A stretch of DNA of 40,175 nt from Lapidilactobacillus concavus DSM 17758 (GCF_001435835.1 NZ_AZFX01000072.1:35989-76163), one strand, 5' to 3'. Shown: positions 8,721-18,497, counted from the first letter of the stretch. Numbers and translations: made by a program. The notes: generated by a model from the letters alone, not told the origin.

Positions 8721-10902
8721 CAGATACACCGCGCATTGATAATTGAACCCGTTCCCGTTGAAGATCAACGCTAAGAATACGAACCTTGACGATATCACCA
8801 ACGGCAACTTCTGCGCTTGCGTTGCGGACGAAATGATCCGCTAATTCAGAAATATGAACGAGACCGTCATGTTTCACGCCAATATCAACAAACGCGCCAA
8901 AATCGACCACATTACGAACTGTACCTTGCAGAATCATCTCCGGCTTGAGATCTTCGATAAATAACACGTCTTGCCGCAAAAGTGGCGCAGGAACATTGTC
9001 GCGCAAATCGCGTCCCGGGCGACAAATTCCATCGATGATATCCGTCAACGTGGCGACACCTACTTGCCATTCTGCCGCAAGTGATTCGATGCTTAATTGC
9101 TTGACGGCTGTCTGTAATTCTGGCGTTCCTAAATCTGTCTTCTTCAAGTTAAGTTGCGCCAATATTTTCTTCGCAACTGCATAACTTTCCGGATGAATAT
9201 CCGTATTGTCTAGTGGCTCATCGCCATCGATGATCCGTAAAAATCCGATCGCTTGTTGATATGTTTTTGGGCCTAAACGTGGCACTTTTTGAAGTTGTGC
9301 ACGTTTCGTGAATCGTCCATTTTCGTTACGATAAGCAACAATATTCTGTGAAATCGTGGTAGATAGTCCAGAAATATGCTGTAAAAGATCCACACTAGCC
9401 GTATTAAGATTGACACCAACATGGTTGACGACATCCTCAACAACAATATCCAGTTGCTCGGTCAGTGCTTTTTGACTGACGTCATGTTGATATTGGCCGA
9501 CACCAACGGCTTGCGGGTCGATCTTAAGTAGTTCCGCTAAAGGATCCTGTAACCGACGGGCAATGCTGACGGCAGAACGTTCCTCAACGTGCAAGTCTGG
9601 AAACTCAGCGCGGGCGTTGTCACTCGCTGAATAAACAGACGCACCCGCCTCATTGACGATCACGTAATAAACAGGACGAGAGAGTTGCTTGATGGCAGCA
9701 GCGACGAATTGTTCAGATTCGCGGCTCGCCGTTCCATTGCCAATCGCGATCATCTCGACTTGATACTTCTCGATGAAGTCGAGGAAAGTCGGCATCGCCT
9801 GTTCACGCAACTTTTGTGCGGCAGGTTTATGCGGATAGATCACTAATTTATCTAAAAATTTTCCAGTACCATCAACGACGGCTAATTTGCAGCCAGTCCG
9901 ATAGGCAGGATCAAAGCCGAGAACGACTTTTCCTTTAAGCGGTTGTTGTAGGAGAAGATGTTTAAGATTTTCACCAAAGACACTAATGGCTTGTGCATCC
10001 GCCTGCTCTTTCAAATTACCGCGAATCTCGCGTTCGATTGCGGGACCAATGAATCGTTTATAGGCATCTTGAACCGCCGCGGTAACTTTCTCAGCAGCAA
10101 ACGGATTTCGATGGTGATTCACTCGTGCATCAATGCGTTTCAACAACGCTTCGGGATCAACTTGCAGGTTCACCCGGAGCACCTCTTCTTTTTCAGCACG
10201 ATTGATTGCTAACACACGATGCGAAACGAGTTTTTCGAGGGGTTCGTCAAATTCATAATAATCGCGATAGACGCTCTTGACATCTGCTTCTTCGTTCTTC
10301 AACGTCGAGACGAGATGGCCATGTTGCTGAATAAATCGACGGGTCCATTCGCGAAAATTAGCGTCATCGCCAATTTCATCCGCTAAAATTTCGTGGACAC
10401 CTTGCCAGACTTCTTCCGTGGTTGGTAAATTTTGCTCGGCATTCAAATATTGTTCGGCTTCGTGCTGCCATTGTGCGGTCGACAAAGATTTTTGTGACTT
10501 GATTGCAGTGGCCAAAGGCGCCAAACCAGCGGCACGCGCAATCGTGGCCTTGCTCTTCCGTTTCTGTTTATAAGGCAGATACAGATCTTCAACCTGCTGA
10601 ATTTTGTCAGCATCAGCGATTGCTGCGGCGAGGGCCGGCGTTAACTTTCCTTGCTCGTCGATTGTTTGCGTGACATCCGCTTTTCGTTTGTTAAGCGTTA
10701 AGACGCGCTGATATTCAGACTCGATGGCACGAATCTGCACTTCATCCAAACTGCCCGTGCGTTCCTTCCGGTAGCGCGCGATAAATGGCACCGTGTTCCC
10801 CTCGGCAAGCATGGTTAAAACAGCCGTCACGGCTTGAGGCTTCATTTGCAGCTGTTGTTGGGTTGCTTGCTGTGCCTGAGGATCAATCACAACTTCACTC
10901 AT
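8713..10902 (-). CDS. tex: Tex family transcription accessory / RNA-binding protein
   Basis: A 729-residue Tex protein, near the family's usual length. It has an N-terminal helix-turn-helix region (PFIARYRKERTGSLDEVQ), a YqgF/RNase H-like domain at about 325-430 (VVLGFDPAYRTGCKLAVVDG and IAIGNGTASRESE), helix-hairpin-helix motifs (SVDLLQHISGLSTTISQNIV, VPRLGPKTYQQAIGFLRI) and a C-terminal S1 RNA-binding domain (GTVRNVVDFGAFVDIGVKHD). Tex binds nucleic acid and influences transcription and stress resistance. AGGAG precedes the ATG. It follows a small hypothetical gene by 48 nt and is followed by sprT with overlap. Confidence 0.95.
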   Translation of the reverse strand: MSEVVIDPQAQQATQQQLQMKPQAVTAVLTMLAEGNTVPFIARYRKERTGSLDEVQIRAIESEYQRVLTLNKRKADVTQTIDEQGKLTPALAAAIADADKIQQVEDLYLPYKQKRKSKATIARAAGLAPLATAIKSQKSLSTAQWQHEAEQYLNAEQNLPTTEEVWQGVHEILADEIGDDANFREWTRRFIQQHGHLVSTLKNEEADVKSVYRDYYEFDEPLEKLVSHRVLAINRAEKEEVLRVNLQVDPEALLKRIDARVNHHRNPFAAEKVTAAVQDAYKRFIGPAIEREIRGNLKEQADAQAISVFGENLKHLLLQQPLKGKVVLGFDPAYRTGCKLAVVDGTGKFLDKLVIYPHKPAAQKLREQAMPTFLDFIEKYQVEMIAIGNGTASRESEQFVAAAIKQLSRPVYYVIVNEAGASVYSASDNARAEFPDLHVEERSAVSIARRLQDPLAELLKIDPQAVGVGQYQHDVSQKALTEQLDIVVEDVVNHVGVNLNTASVDLLQHISGLSTTISQNIVAYRNENGRFTKRAQLQKVPRLGPKTYQQAIGFLRIIDGDEPLDNTDIHPESYAVAKKILAQLNLKKTDLGTPELQTAVKQLSIESLAAEWQVGVATLTDIIDGICRPGRDLRDNVPAPLLRQDVLFIEDLKPEMILQGTVRNVVDFGAFVDIGVKHDGLVHISELADHFVRNASAEVAVGDIVKVRILSVDLQRERVQLSMRGVSDD

Positions 10903-10950
10903 TAATTTTAAACTCCTATACTCGGTGACTTGTGGACGAATTAGATTTAA

Positions 10951-11388
10951 TTAGGCTAACTGACCAATCCGTGCTAACTGTTTACTTAGTCGCTCAGTGC
11001 TTTCATCTTGCTTCGCTTCAGCCGCATCAAATTGGGGTTGATCAATCGTTTGATCCTCGCGCAAACTCTCAGTCATTTCACGACAGCCCTCGACAAAATC
11101 ACGAAAAGCCTTCACCAATTGGCGATGATTGCCCATCAAGCGTGCTGGTGCCTGTGCTTGATCTAAATTCGTTAATAACTCATCGTAGACTTGAACTCCT
11201 TCAGCGAATCCTTGACGAATTTCCTGATAACGATCGGTACTCAAGCTCGCTAAATCTTGGCTCGTTATTTTTTCTTTGAGTTCTTGGAACATCGGATCTA
11301 ATTTTTCTTGCATTTCTTCTGTCTGTTCAATGATATGATTGATCGTATTTCCGTAGTGAAGTGCGCGCTGTTGTAGTTTATTTGCCAT
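10951..11388 (-). CDS. Conserved-looking hypothetical protein, helical
   Basis: I do not recognise a named family. The 145 residues are soluble, polar and almost wholly helix-forming, with Glu/Gln-rich heptad-like stretches (IIEQTEEMQEKLDPMFQEL; REMTESLREDQ) suggesting a coiled-coil or helical bundle. No signal peptide or membrane segment. AGGAGG stands 5 nt before the ATG. It is the first gene of an operon with tex, sprT and a GNAT gene. A TATAAT-like -10 near 11425 on the minus strand (GTTATAATAAAG) may start the operon, with a poor -35. Confidence 0.75.
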   Translation of the reverse strand: MANKLQQRALHYGNTINHIIEQTEEMQEKLDPMFQELKEKITSQDLASLSTDRYQEIRQGFAEGVQVYDELLTNLDQAQAPARLMGNHRQLVKAFRDFVEGCREMTESLREDQTIDQPQFDAAEAKQDESTERLSKQLARIGQLA

Positions 11389-11661
11389 AATGGCCTCCTA
11401 GATTTTTCGTCATGGCTTTATTATAACAAAAGTCACCAGCCTAAGGCAGACCTACTGCGTTTTTATCCGCCACGGTGCGCGTGCTAAAATATTTAAATAG
11501 CAAAAATTTCAATCTTAGAAAGAAGCCGCGTCTCAATGACACCCAAACAGTTCCATTGGTTGATCGTTCGCGTTGAAAATACTTTTCCGATAACGAGTTT
11601 ATCTTCAATTAAACCGATGATTCGTTAACAACTCGCTATTCTCGAAAGGACAGATCAGCAC

Positions 11662-12845
11662 ATGCAAACTCAACCACCCACACTAACAAAATCAAAAATT
11701 TTACTTCTCGCAATTGCCACTGGTATTGTTGTCGCAAATCTCAACTACATCCAGCCACTTCTCGGTCTGATCGCCAGTGATATGCACACGACTCAACACG
11801 TGGTCGGCGTAGTCGCGATGATGACTCAACTCGGCTATGCCTTCGGATTACTCTTACTGGTGCCACTTGGTGATATTTTCGATCGCAATCATTTGATTCA
11901 AGTCATGCTCGTGCTCGCCATTGTTGGACTATTGGCTGCTTATTTTGCCCCCCCAATATTGTTTTATTCGGAATTGATTCACTCATCATTGGATTAACCT
12001 CGGTGGCGCCACAGATGATTATTCCCTTCGCAGCCTATCTGAGCTCTGGTCTGAACCAGGGACAAGTACTAGGCAATGTGATGAGCGGCCTACTGACAAG
12101 TATTTTACTTTCGCGCAGTCTTTCAGGCTTGATTGCGAGCGTCTTCCCTTGGCAGACAGTTTATCTGGTCGCAGCCACTATGATCGTTATTCTGTTGATT
12201 GTTTTACACTTTCGGCTGCCCCGTGATCCTCGTGGTCACCAACAACTCAACTATTTCAAGGTACTACGTTCACTTCCACATCTATTATTCAGCCAAAAAT
12301 ACTTGCAAGGTTCTGCAATTAATGGGTTCGCCCTTTTCGGTATTTCCAACGTCTTGTGGGCCACCTTGGCATTTTATCTCCAAGCAGAATATCATTTAGG
12401 AACCGGTATTGCCGGTCTGATGGGGCTTCTCGGTATCACGGGTATTTTGTTTGCTCCTATTATTGGCAAACTGGTTGATACACGCTCGCCACGTTTGACA
12501 ATTGGTCTTGGCATCTTCTTCTCAGCAGTTGCCTTCTTAATTTTTTGGCTAGCTGGACAATGGTTGGTTGGATTAATTATTGGCATTATCTTGCTTGACC
12601 TTGGCACACAGTTTGGTCAAGTTTCCAATCAGGCCATTGTTCAATCTCTGAGCTGCCACTCAGGTAACCGCAATAACTCCGTCATCATGTTTGCCTATTT
12701 CATGGGTGGCGCGTGTGGTACCTGGCTGGCAACTTCAGCGTGGACAGCATTTGGTTGGGCCGGTGTCTGTCTAGTTGCTGTCGGATTCTTGCTGGTTGCG
12801 GTACTCGGACACTTGCTTAGACCAGAACCGACGAAATTACACTAA
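11662..12845 (+). pseudogene. MFS transporter broken by a frameshift in a C7 tract
   Basis: The first frame (11662-11997) encodes the N-terminal part of a major facilitator (helices from ILLLAIATGIVVANLNYIQP to LGDIFDRNHLIQVMLVLAIV, with the loop 2-3 motif). It then hits the run of seven C at 11948-11954 and goes out of frame. Reading on from 11955 in the other frame gives NIVLFGIDSLIIGLTSVAPQ, which joins the second open frame (12003-12845) and the remaining helices. One extra C (or two fewer) restores a single protein of about 394 residues, the normal 12-helix length. Both halves are otherwise intact, so the lesion is recent, phase-variable or a sequencing error. The full-length relatives look like efflux-type sugar or drug transporters; substrate unknown. 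Confidence 0.82.
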
Positions 12846-12864
12846 TCTGCAAGCTACTCAATGC

Positions 12865-12897
12865 ACTCGACTTCGAATGATGAAGCCGAGTTTTTTT
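12865..12897 (+). terminator. Terminator of the MFS gene
   Basis: Stem ACTCGACTTC/GAAGCCGAGT with one mismatch and a 7-nt loop, then seven T. It lies 20 nt after the stop codon. Confidence 0.85.
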
Positions 12898-12968
12898 CTA
12901 CCATTAGTTAGTTTGTGGCTAATCATTTTTAGGGCAGCCATTCAACGTCATTCTTCGGTTATCAAAAA

Positions 12969-12990
12969 AAGCATACTTTTCAGTATGCTT
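12969..12990 (-). terminator. Terminator of the P-type ATPase gene
   Basis: A perfect 9-bp stem AAGCATACT/AGTATGCTT with a 4-nt loop. On the minus strand it is followed by a T7 run (A12964-A12970). Confidence 0.88.
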
Positions 12991-13013
12991 TCAACTCATG
13001 CTTCAAAATCAGA

Positions 13014-15704
13014 TTATTGTTTACCCATTTTTCTTTGGACAAACTTCACGATTTCAACAATCGCAATCATTAAGAGTCCTGCTGCAAGGACGATCGACCA
13101 TTGTAACAGATTCAACTCTGTCACGTGGAATAATCGATTGAAGCCAGGCACAACAATCGTCAAAGCAACCATGATAGTCGAGAATGCCACCCCAATATTA
13201 AAGGTGCGGTTCGCGAACGGATGGACGCTGAAAATCGATTGGTGAATCGACTTCACGTTGAAGGCGTGGAACAACTGAATCAAGGCTAAAGTTGCGTAAG
13301 CCATGGTTAAGGCATCAGCGTGAATTGCGTCATAACCTGAGTGAACTGGGAACATGATCGAAACGCCATAGACACCCAACGTCAGTAACCCTTCAAGAAT
13401 ACCTTGATAAATAATCGAAGATGCGACACCACCACTTAAGAAGCTGGCTTTGCGTCCACGAGGTTGACGTTCCATGATCCCAGGTTCCGTTGGTTCAACA
13501 CCCAAGGCAATTGCAGGGAACGTGTCGGTTGCCAAGTTGATCCATAATAACTGAACAGGTGCTAACATATCCCAACCCATCAATGTCATCATGAATAAGG
13601 TTAAGACCTCACCAAGGTTAGCGGAAAGTAAATATTGAATTGATTTTTGGATATTGGCAAACACCTTACGTCCTTCTTCAACGGCAACAATAATTGTCGC
13701 GAAGTTATCATCTGCAAGGACCATATCACTGGCGCCTTTAGAAACTTCCGTACCTGTAATACCCATACCAATACCGATGTCGGCTGACTTCAAGGCAGGC
13801 GCATCATTAACACCATCACCTGTCATCGCAACCACTTTACCTTTATCTTGCCATGCGCGAACAATACGTACTTTATGTTCAGGCGAAACACGCGCGTATA
13901 CAGAATACTTCTTCACGTTTTTTGCGAATTCTTCGTCGCTCATCTCATCCAACTGTGCGCCCGTAATTACGGCAGCATCATCGCCTGGCTTGATAATACC
14001 CAAACGGCCAGCAATTGCTTCGGCTGTATCTTGGTGGTCACCGGTGATCATCAACGGACGAATACCGGCCTTCTTCGCGTCTGCAACGGCTTGTGCCGCC
14101 TCAGGACGCTCGGGATCGATCATTCCGATTAAACCTGCGAAGATCAAATCATGTTCGATATTCTCACTGTCAGGTTTTTCGGGAACCGTATCGATCACCT
14201 TATATGCCATTGCCAACACACGCAAAGCCTGCGTTGCCATGCCCTTGTTTTCTTTCAGAATCACTTGACGATCGTCATCGGTCAATGAACGCACATCGTC
14301 TTTAGCCACTTCTATCTGGGTCACGCGCTTCAATAATTCATCTGGAGCACCTTTGACGGCGACAAAAAATTGACCATTCGCCATTTTATGGATTGTTGAC
14401 ATGAGTTTTCGTTCAGAATCAAACGGTACTTCGGCAACACGTGGTTCTTTTTTCAGTTCCTCTTCAACTTGATAATCATGATCGAACCCGAACTGGACCA
14501 AAGCAGTTTCCGTAGGATCACCGACAAGACGGCCATCCTGTTGAATCTTCGTATCATTACTGAAAGTCATGACGCGCAACGTGTTATCATCTGCTGTCAC
14601 TACAGTATCCGCAGGTTCAAGTTGACCATGACGATAGATTTTTTCAACCGTCATCTTATTCTGAGTTAACGTTCCCGTTTTATCAGATGCAACAATGTCT
14701 GTACTACCTAAGGTTTCAACAGCTGGTAGCTTACGAACTAAGGATTGGCGTTTAGCCATTCGAGTTGTTCCCAAAGCCAAGATGATTGTGACAATTGCTG
14801 GCAGTCCTTCAGGGATTGCCGCGACTGCTAATGAAATTGCAGTCAATAACATATTGACTAACAATTCATTCATTGGCAAGCCATCGTGGTTGTTGATCAC
14901 ACCAACAACAAAGATGATTGCAGCAATCAATAAGATTAACCAAGTAATGGTTTTACCTAGGGCATTCAAGTTGACCTGTAATGGTGTCATCGTTTCCTCA
15001 GCCGCATTGATCATCCCGGCAATTCGACCAACTTCGGTATCCATACCTGTGCCCACAACAACACCCACACCGCGGCCGTAAGTCACATTACTATTCATGT
15101 ATGCCATGTTCTTACGATCACCGATTGGCACGTTTTCATCTTGAAGTGTCACAATTTCTTTCTCGACCGGAACCGATTCACCTGTCAAAGCGGCTTCTTC
15201 GATCTTCAACGAAGCGGAAGTGACTAAACGCAAGTCAGCGGGGACGATATCGCCAGCCTCAAGCAACACAATATCACCAGGGACCAAGTTCTCACTGCTA
15301 ATTGTTTCAACGTTCCCATTCCGGCGGACATGTGCTTCTGGTGTCGACATTTCACGCAAGGCATCGATGGCTTCTTCAGCCTTAGACTCTTGGAAGACAC
15401 CAAAGAAGGCATTGATGATCACGACGGCGAGAATCAACATCGCATCTGCCCATTCCTGTGCAACGACACCTGAAATAATGGCAGCGAATAACAAAACAAT
15501 AATCATAAAATCTTTAAATTGGTCGAAAAACCGCATGAATAAGGACCGTTTCTTCGCCTGCTGTAAAGCATTATGACCGTATTTATCCAATGCTGCTTTC
15601 GCTTGTGCATCGGTCAGACCCTGGTCATTTGTCTGAAACTCATCATAAATCTTGTCTGTTGATAACGCATAATAGCGTTTCTCAGCATCCTCTAAATTAG
15701 CCAC
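13014..15704 (-). CDS. P-type (P2A) cation-transporting ATPase, likely Mn2+/Ca2+ exporter
   Basis: The 896 residues have a full P2-type ATPase layout: N-terminal cation-ATPase domain, actuator TGES at 174-177, phosphorylated Asp341 in DKTGTLT, a KGAPDELL nucleotide-binding motif, a hinge TGDGVNDAPALK, and about ten membrane helices. The calcium-type metal ligands are present: PEGLP at 298-302 (M4), SANLGEV (M5) and NLATDTFP (M6). By sequence alone it would be called a Ca2+ pump. The riboswitch-like leader at 15803-15920 points to control by Mn2+, as for lactococcal YoaB and pneumococcal MgtA, so Mn2+ export is inferred. The start is GTG, 6 nt after GGAGGAG. It is monocistronic. Confidence 0.93.
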   Translation of the reverse strand: MANLEDAEKRYYALSTDKIYDEFQTNDQGLTDAQAKAALDKYGHNALQQAKKRSLFMRFFDQFKDFMIIVLLFAAIISGVVAQEWADAMLILAVVIINAFFGVFQESKAEEAIDALREMSTPEAHVRRNGNVETISSENLVPGDIVLLEAGDIVPADLRLVTSASLKIEEAALTGESVPVEKEIVTLQDENVPIGDRKNMAYMNSNVTYGRGVGVVVGTGMDTEVGRIAGMINAAEETMTPLQVNLNALGKTITWLILLIAAIIFVVGVINNHDGLPMNELLVNMLLTAISLAVAAIPEGLPAIVTIILALGTTRMAKRQSLVRKLPAVETLGSTDIVASDKTGTLTQNKMTVEKIYRHGQLEPADTVVTADDNTLRVMTFSNDTKIQQDGRLVGDPTETALVQFGFDHDYQVEEELKKEPRVAEVPFDSERKLMSTIHKMANGQFFVAVKGAPDELLKRVTQIEVAKDDVRSLTDDDRQVILKENKGMATQALRVLAMAYKVIDTVPEKPDSENIEHDLIFAGLIGMIDPERPEAAQAVADAKKAGIRPLMITGDHQDTAEAIAGRLGIIKPGDDAAVITGAQLDEMSDEEFAKNVKKYSVYARVSPEHKVRIVRAWQDKGKVVAMTGDGVNDAPALKSADIGIGMGITGTEVSKGASDMVLADDNFATIIVAVEEGRKVFANIQKSIQYLLSANLGEVLTLFMMTLMGWDMLAPVQLLWINLATDTFPAIALGVEPTEPGIMERQPRGRKASFLSGGVASSIIYQGILEGLLTLGVYGVSIMFPVHSGYDAIHADALTMAYATLALIQLFHAFNVKSIHQSIFSVHPFANRTFNIGVAFSTIMVALTIVVPGFNRLFHVTELNLLQWSIVLAAGLLMIAIVEIVKFVQRKMGKQ

Positions 15705-15802
15705 TAATTACTCCTCCTATAAACTCTATTCAAGTATAGAAATCCGGCCATACTAACAATTGACTTAGCTTAACTATACTTTAGTTTCTCAACAACGGGA
15801 AT

Positions 15803-15920
15803 AAAAAAGACTTGTACGCAAAAATTGCATACAAGTCTCACTATTTAAGATAAAACCAGAACTATCGTCTTGTTGATGGTTTTATCACAGCAGTCGCTGC
15901 AAGTTACTCCCCTGTTTCTA
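15803..15920 (-). ncRNA. yybP-ykoY (manganese) riboswitch with terminator expression platform
   Basis: The minus-strand leader of the P-type ATPase carries the hallmark GGGGAGTAAC (15903-15912), a short hairpin GCAG-CGA-CTGC (15890-15900), a 10-bp helix GATAAAACCA/TGGTTTTATC (15849-15886) and the L3-like GAGACTTGT, comparable to the family's AAGACCTTTG. ACAGG (15911-15915) can pair with CTTGT (15831-15835), closing the aptamer; the same CTTGT is in the 5' half of the terminator stem at 15808-15838. Metal binding would therefore block the terminator and turn the gene on. The family is known to bind Mn2+ and to precede Mn2+-exporting ATPases in lactic acid bacteria. The assignment is by motif, not by covariance model. 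Confidence 0.8.
15808..15838 (-). terminator. Regulated terminator of the riboswitch
   Basis: A 12-bp stem AGACTTGTATGC/GCGTACAAGTCT (one mismatch) with a 7-nt A/T loop, then a T-run on the minus strand. Its 5' strand overlaps the aptamer closing strand, so aptamer and terminator exclude each other. Confidence 0.82.
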
Positions 15921-15926
15921 AATGCA

Positions 15927-15955
15927 AGTATACTAAAAAATCAGTCACAAAGCAA
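15927..15955 (-). promoter_or_regulatory. Promoter of the riboswitch/P-type ATPase transcript
   Basis: On the minus strand TTGCTT (15950-15955), a 17-nt spacer and TATACT (15927-15932). Transcription would begin near 15920, just before the GGGGAGTA element. Confidence 0.75.
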
Positions 15956-16017
15956 TTGTGAACTCGATGTCAGCACGAGGAACTTACAAAATCCTCACGT
16001 CAAACTCAGCGTCACTT

Positions 16018-16845
16018 TTATTTCCAAAAAGTATCGAAGACCGTGATTGGCAAATGACGCTTATGCTGTGTCTTTAAGAACCAAGCTTCGATTTTTTCTG
16101 CGGCTGCATCATCAATCGTCTTACCCTCAAGATAATCATCGATATTCTGATAGGTGACTCCAAGCGCGACTTCATCAGGCAAAGACGGCCGATTCTCTTC
16201 CAGATCCGCTGTCGGCTTCTTCAAGTAGAGATGTTCGGGCGCACCTAATACCTTTAACATTGCCTGACCTTGGCGCTTGTCCAGCCGATATAACGGCGTA
16301 ACATCTGCGCCACCATCACCAAACTTCGTATAGAAGCCCGTGATGTTTTCGGCAGCATGATCCGTGCCAATGACCGCACCTGAGTGGGCACCTGCAATTG
16401 CATACTGCACGATCATTCGTTGACGCGCCTTGATGTTTCCCTTATTAAAATCGCTAATTTCTTGTCCATTCGTTGTCAATTCTTCTGTTAATGCATCGGT
16501 CGCACGTTTAATATCGATTCGCACCACTTGATCAGCTTGCATCCATTCAATGGCGGCCATAGCATCGCTCTCGTCGGCTTGCACACCATAAGGAAGACGA
16601 ACGGCGTAGAATTGATACGACTGATCATCAGTCTCCTCACGCAATTCCGAAATCGCCATCTGCGCAAGTTTCCCGGCTAGCGTCGAATCTTGCCCACCAG
16701 AAATCCCCAATACATAACTATGCAAAAAAGAGTTTTTCTTGAGGTAATCTTTCAAAAAAGCGACTGAACGACGGATCTCTTCTTCAGGGTCAATCGTTGG
16801 ACGCGTCTTTTCTAACGCAATAATTTCTTTTTGTAATGGTCGCAA
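16018..16845 (-). CDS. nadE: Ammonia-dependent NAD+ synthetase
   Basis: Last step of NAD+ synthesis: amidation of nicotinate adenine dinucleotide with ammonia and ATP. The PP-loop SGGQDST lies at 49-55 of 275 residues. Substrate-site segments are seen further on ([20 protein letters not shown] and [13 protein letters not shown]), as is the [15 protein letters not shown] loop. The TTG at 16843-16845 is chosen: AAAGGTG lies 8 nt upstream and the protein then begins RPLQKEII at the family's usual length. The longer in-frame TTG start at 16866 would swallow that ribosome binding site. It is second in an operon after pncB, 51 nt apart; no glutaminase domain. Confidence 0.95.
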   Translation of the reverse strand: MRPLQKEIIALEKTRPTIDPEEEIRRSVAFLKDYLKKNSFLHSYVLGISGGQDSTLAGKLAQMAISELREETDDQSYQFYAVRLPYGVQADESDAMAAIEWMQADQVVRIDIKRATDALTEELTTNGQEISDFNKGNIKARQRMIVQYAIAGAHSGAVIGTDHAAENITGFYTKFGDGGADVTPLYRLDKRQGQAMLKVLGAPEHLYLKKPTADLEENRPSLPDEVALGVTYQNIDDYLEGKTIDDAAAEKIEAWFLKTQHKRHLPITVFDTFWK

Positions 16846-16896
16846 TTTGATGACACCTTTCTTCAACTAAAATTCATTTTAAACGTGACAATGTTG

Positions 16897-18378
16897 TTAA
16901 GATTTGTTTGGATGACTCAGGTTCTCAACCATCTGGCGCATCTTAGCAATATGGCTCAATTTATGATCATAAAGTTTTTGCGAAAGATCTACTGGATACT
17001 CTTGTGGGTTTAAGTCACGTTTGTATTCATCCCACAGCGAATCCAGATTTTTTGCACGATACGCCTTGATCTCATCAAGCTCTGGCAGTTGATAAACTAG
17101 CTGACCCTCGACAAAAATATCTTTCAAAATTGGCACAGCATCAAAGTCATGAATCGTCTTGTTGATATAGTTGTACTTCGGATGGAACATGAATAACTCG
17201 TCGCGTTCCAGTGGATTCTCATCCCACAAGGCGATATAGTCACCTTCAGACTTGTTATTCTTCTGACGATTCGTAATTCGCCAAACTTGCTTCTTACCTG
17301 GCGTGCTAACCTTCTCAGCGTTACTAGAAAGCTTGATCGTATCGACCATTTGGCCTTGAGAATCTTCAATCGAAACTAATTTATAGACCGCGCCCAATGC
17401 GGGTTGGTCAAACGCCGTAATGACCTTGGTACCGACACCCCAGATATCAATCTTGGCACCTTGCATCTTCAAGTTCTGAATTGTCTTCTCGTCTAGATCA
17501 TTTGACGCATAAATTTTGGCGTTTGGAAAACCAGCGTCGTCTAATTGTTGGCGAACGCGTTTAGAGATATACGCCATATCACCAGAATCGATTCGCACAC
17601 CTTGAAAATTAATCTGATCGCCAAATTCTTTTGCCACTCGAATCGCACTTGGCACACCCGAGCGTAAGGTATCATAAGTATCTACCAAGAAGACACAGTC
17701 ATGATGCGTCCCTGCGTAAGCCTTAAATGCTTGATAATCATTCTGATAAAATTGGACAAGCGAATGTGCGTGCGTCCCGCTAGCTGGAATCCCGAAGACT
17801 TTAGCAGCACGTACGTTACTCGTTGCATCGAAGCCGCCAATATAAGCGGCGCGCGTCCCCCACAGTGCAGCGTCCAACTCTTGTGCACGACGTGAGCCGA
17901 ATTCCAACACGGGACTATTACCCGCAACAGATTTGATTCTTGCTGCCTTCGTTGCAACCAAAATTTGATAATTGATTATGTTTAAGATGATCGTTTCAAC
18001 TAGCTGACACTGATCCAATGGCCCTTCGACCTGAATCACAGGTTCTTCGTTGAAAACCAAATCGCCCTCTTGTGCCGAACGAATGGTACATTCAAATTTC
18101 ATCTGTGCAAGATAATCGATGAAGTCTTGAGAAAAGTCGGTCTGCTCTTGCAAGTAAGCCAAGTCACTCTCACTAAAATGAAAGTCTTGTAGAAACTTAA
18201 CGATTCGTTCCAAGCCTGCAAAAATTGCATAACCATTTTCGAACGGAATCTTGCGGAAATACGCTTCGAAAACCGCGTGACGCTTATTGATCCCTTTTTG
18301 CCAATATGTGTACATCATGTTAATTTCGTAAAAGTCTGTATGCAGCATCAAACTGTCGTCAGAGTATACTTTTTTCAT
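16897..18378 (-). CDS. pncB: Nicotinate phosphoribosyltransferase
   Basis: First step of niacin salvage: nicotinate + PRPP (+ATP) to nicotinate mononucleotide. The 493-residue protein has the family N-terminus LHTDFYEINMMYTYWQKGI, the core LEFGSRRAQELDAALWGTRA and TSNVRAAKVFGIPASGTHAH, the VDTYDTLRSGVPSAIRVA segment, the GVRIDSGDM phosphate-binding region and ASNDLDEKTI. The ATG at 18376-18378 is chosen over an upstream GTG because GGGGTG precedes it and the N-terminus then fits the family. With nadE it forms a two-gene niacin salvage operon; this implies reliance on external niacin. Confidence 0.95.
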   Translation of the reverse strand: MKKVYSDDSLMLHTDFYEINMMYTYWQKGINKRHAVFEAYFRKIPFENGYAIFAGLERIVKFLQDFHFSESDLAYLQEQTDFSQDFIDYLAQMKFECTIRSAQEGDLVFNEEPVIQVEGPLDQCQLVETIILNIINYQILVATKAARIKSVAGNSPVLEFGSRRAQELDAALWGTRAAYIGGFDATSNVRAAKVFGIPASGTHAHSLVQFYQNDYQAFKAYAGTHHDCVFLVDTYDTLRSGVPSAIRVAKEFGDQINFQGVRIDSGDMAYISKRVRQQLDDAGFPNAKIYASNDLDEKTIQNLKMQGAKIDIWGVGTKVITAFDQPALGAVYKLVSIEDSQGQMVDTIKLSSNAEKVSTPGKKQVWRITNRQKNNKSEGDYIALWDENPLERDELFMFHPKYNYINKTIHDFDAVPILKDIFVEGQLVYQLPELDEIKAYRAKNLDSLWDEYKRDLNPQEYPVDLSQKLYDHKLSHIAKMRQMVENLSHPNKS

Positions 18379-18400
18379 AGCGCACCCCGCTAATTTAATT

Positions 18401-18422
18401 GTGTTGAACACTCGATATTATA
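18401..18422 (-). promoter_or_regulatory. pncB-nadE promoter -10 with a palindrome at the start site
   Basis: A perfect TATAAT (18417-18422, minus strand) is preceded 17 nt upstream by a weak TTACTC. Immediately downstream, over the expected start site, is the 11-bp palindrome GTGTTCAACAC (18401-18411). Its position suits a repressor sensing niacin or NAD status; the regulator is not known from this window. Confidence 0.5.
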
Positions 18423-18497
18423 CCATGAATCAGTGTTTTGAGTAAAAGCCATCGAATCCCTGCTACAAGGCGCCATGACCCATGAAAATCAAAAAAA

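Noticed and set aside
13654-15576. Plus-strand open frames opposite the P-type ATPase
   Set aside because: They mirror a conserved gene, their products match no family and they lack start signals.
15808-15838. Hairpin read as the terminator of nadE
   Set aside because: A promoter (15927-15955) and riboswitch aptamer lie between nadE and this hairpin, and its stem overlaps the aptamer, so it belongs to the ATPase leader.
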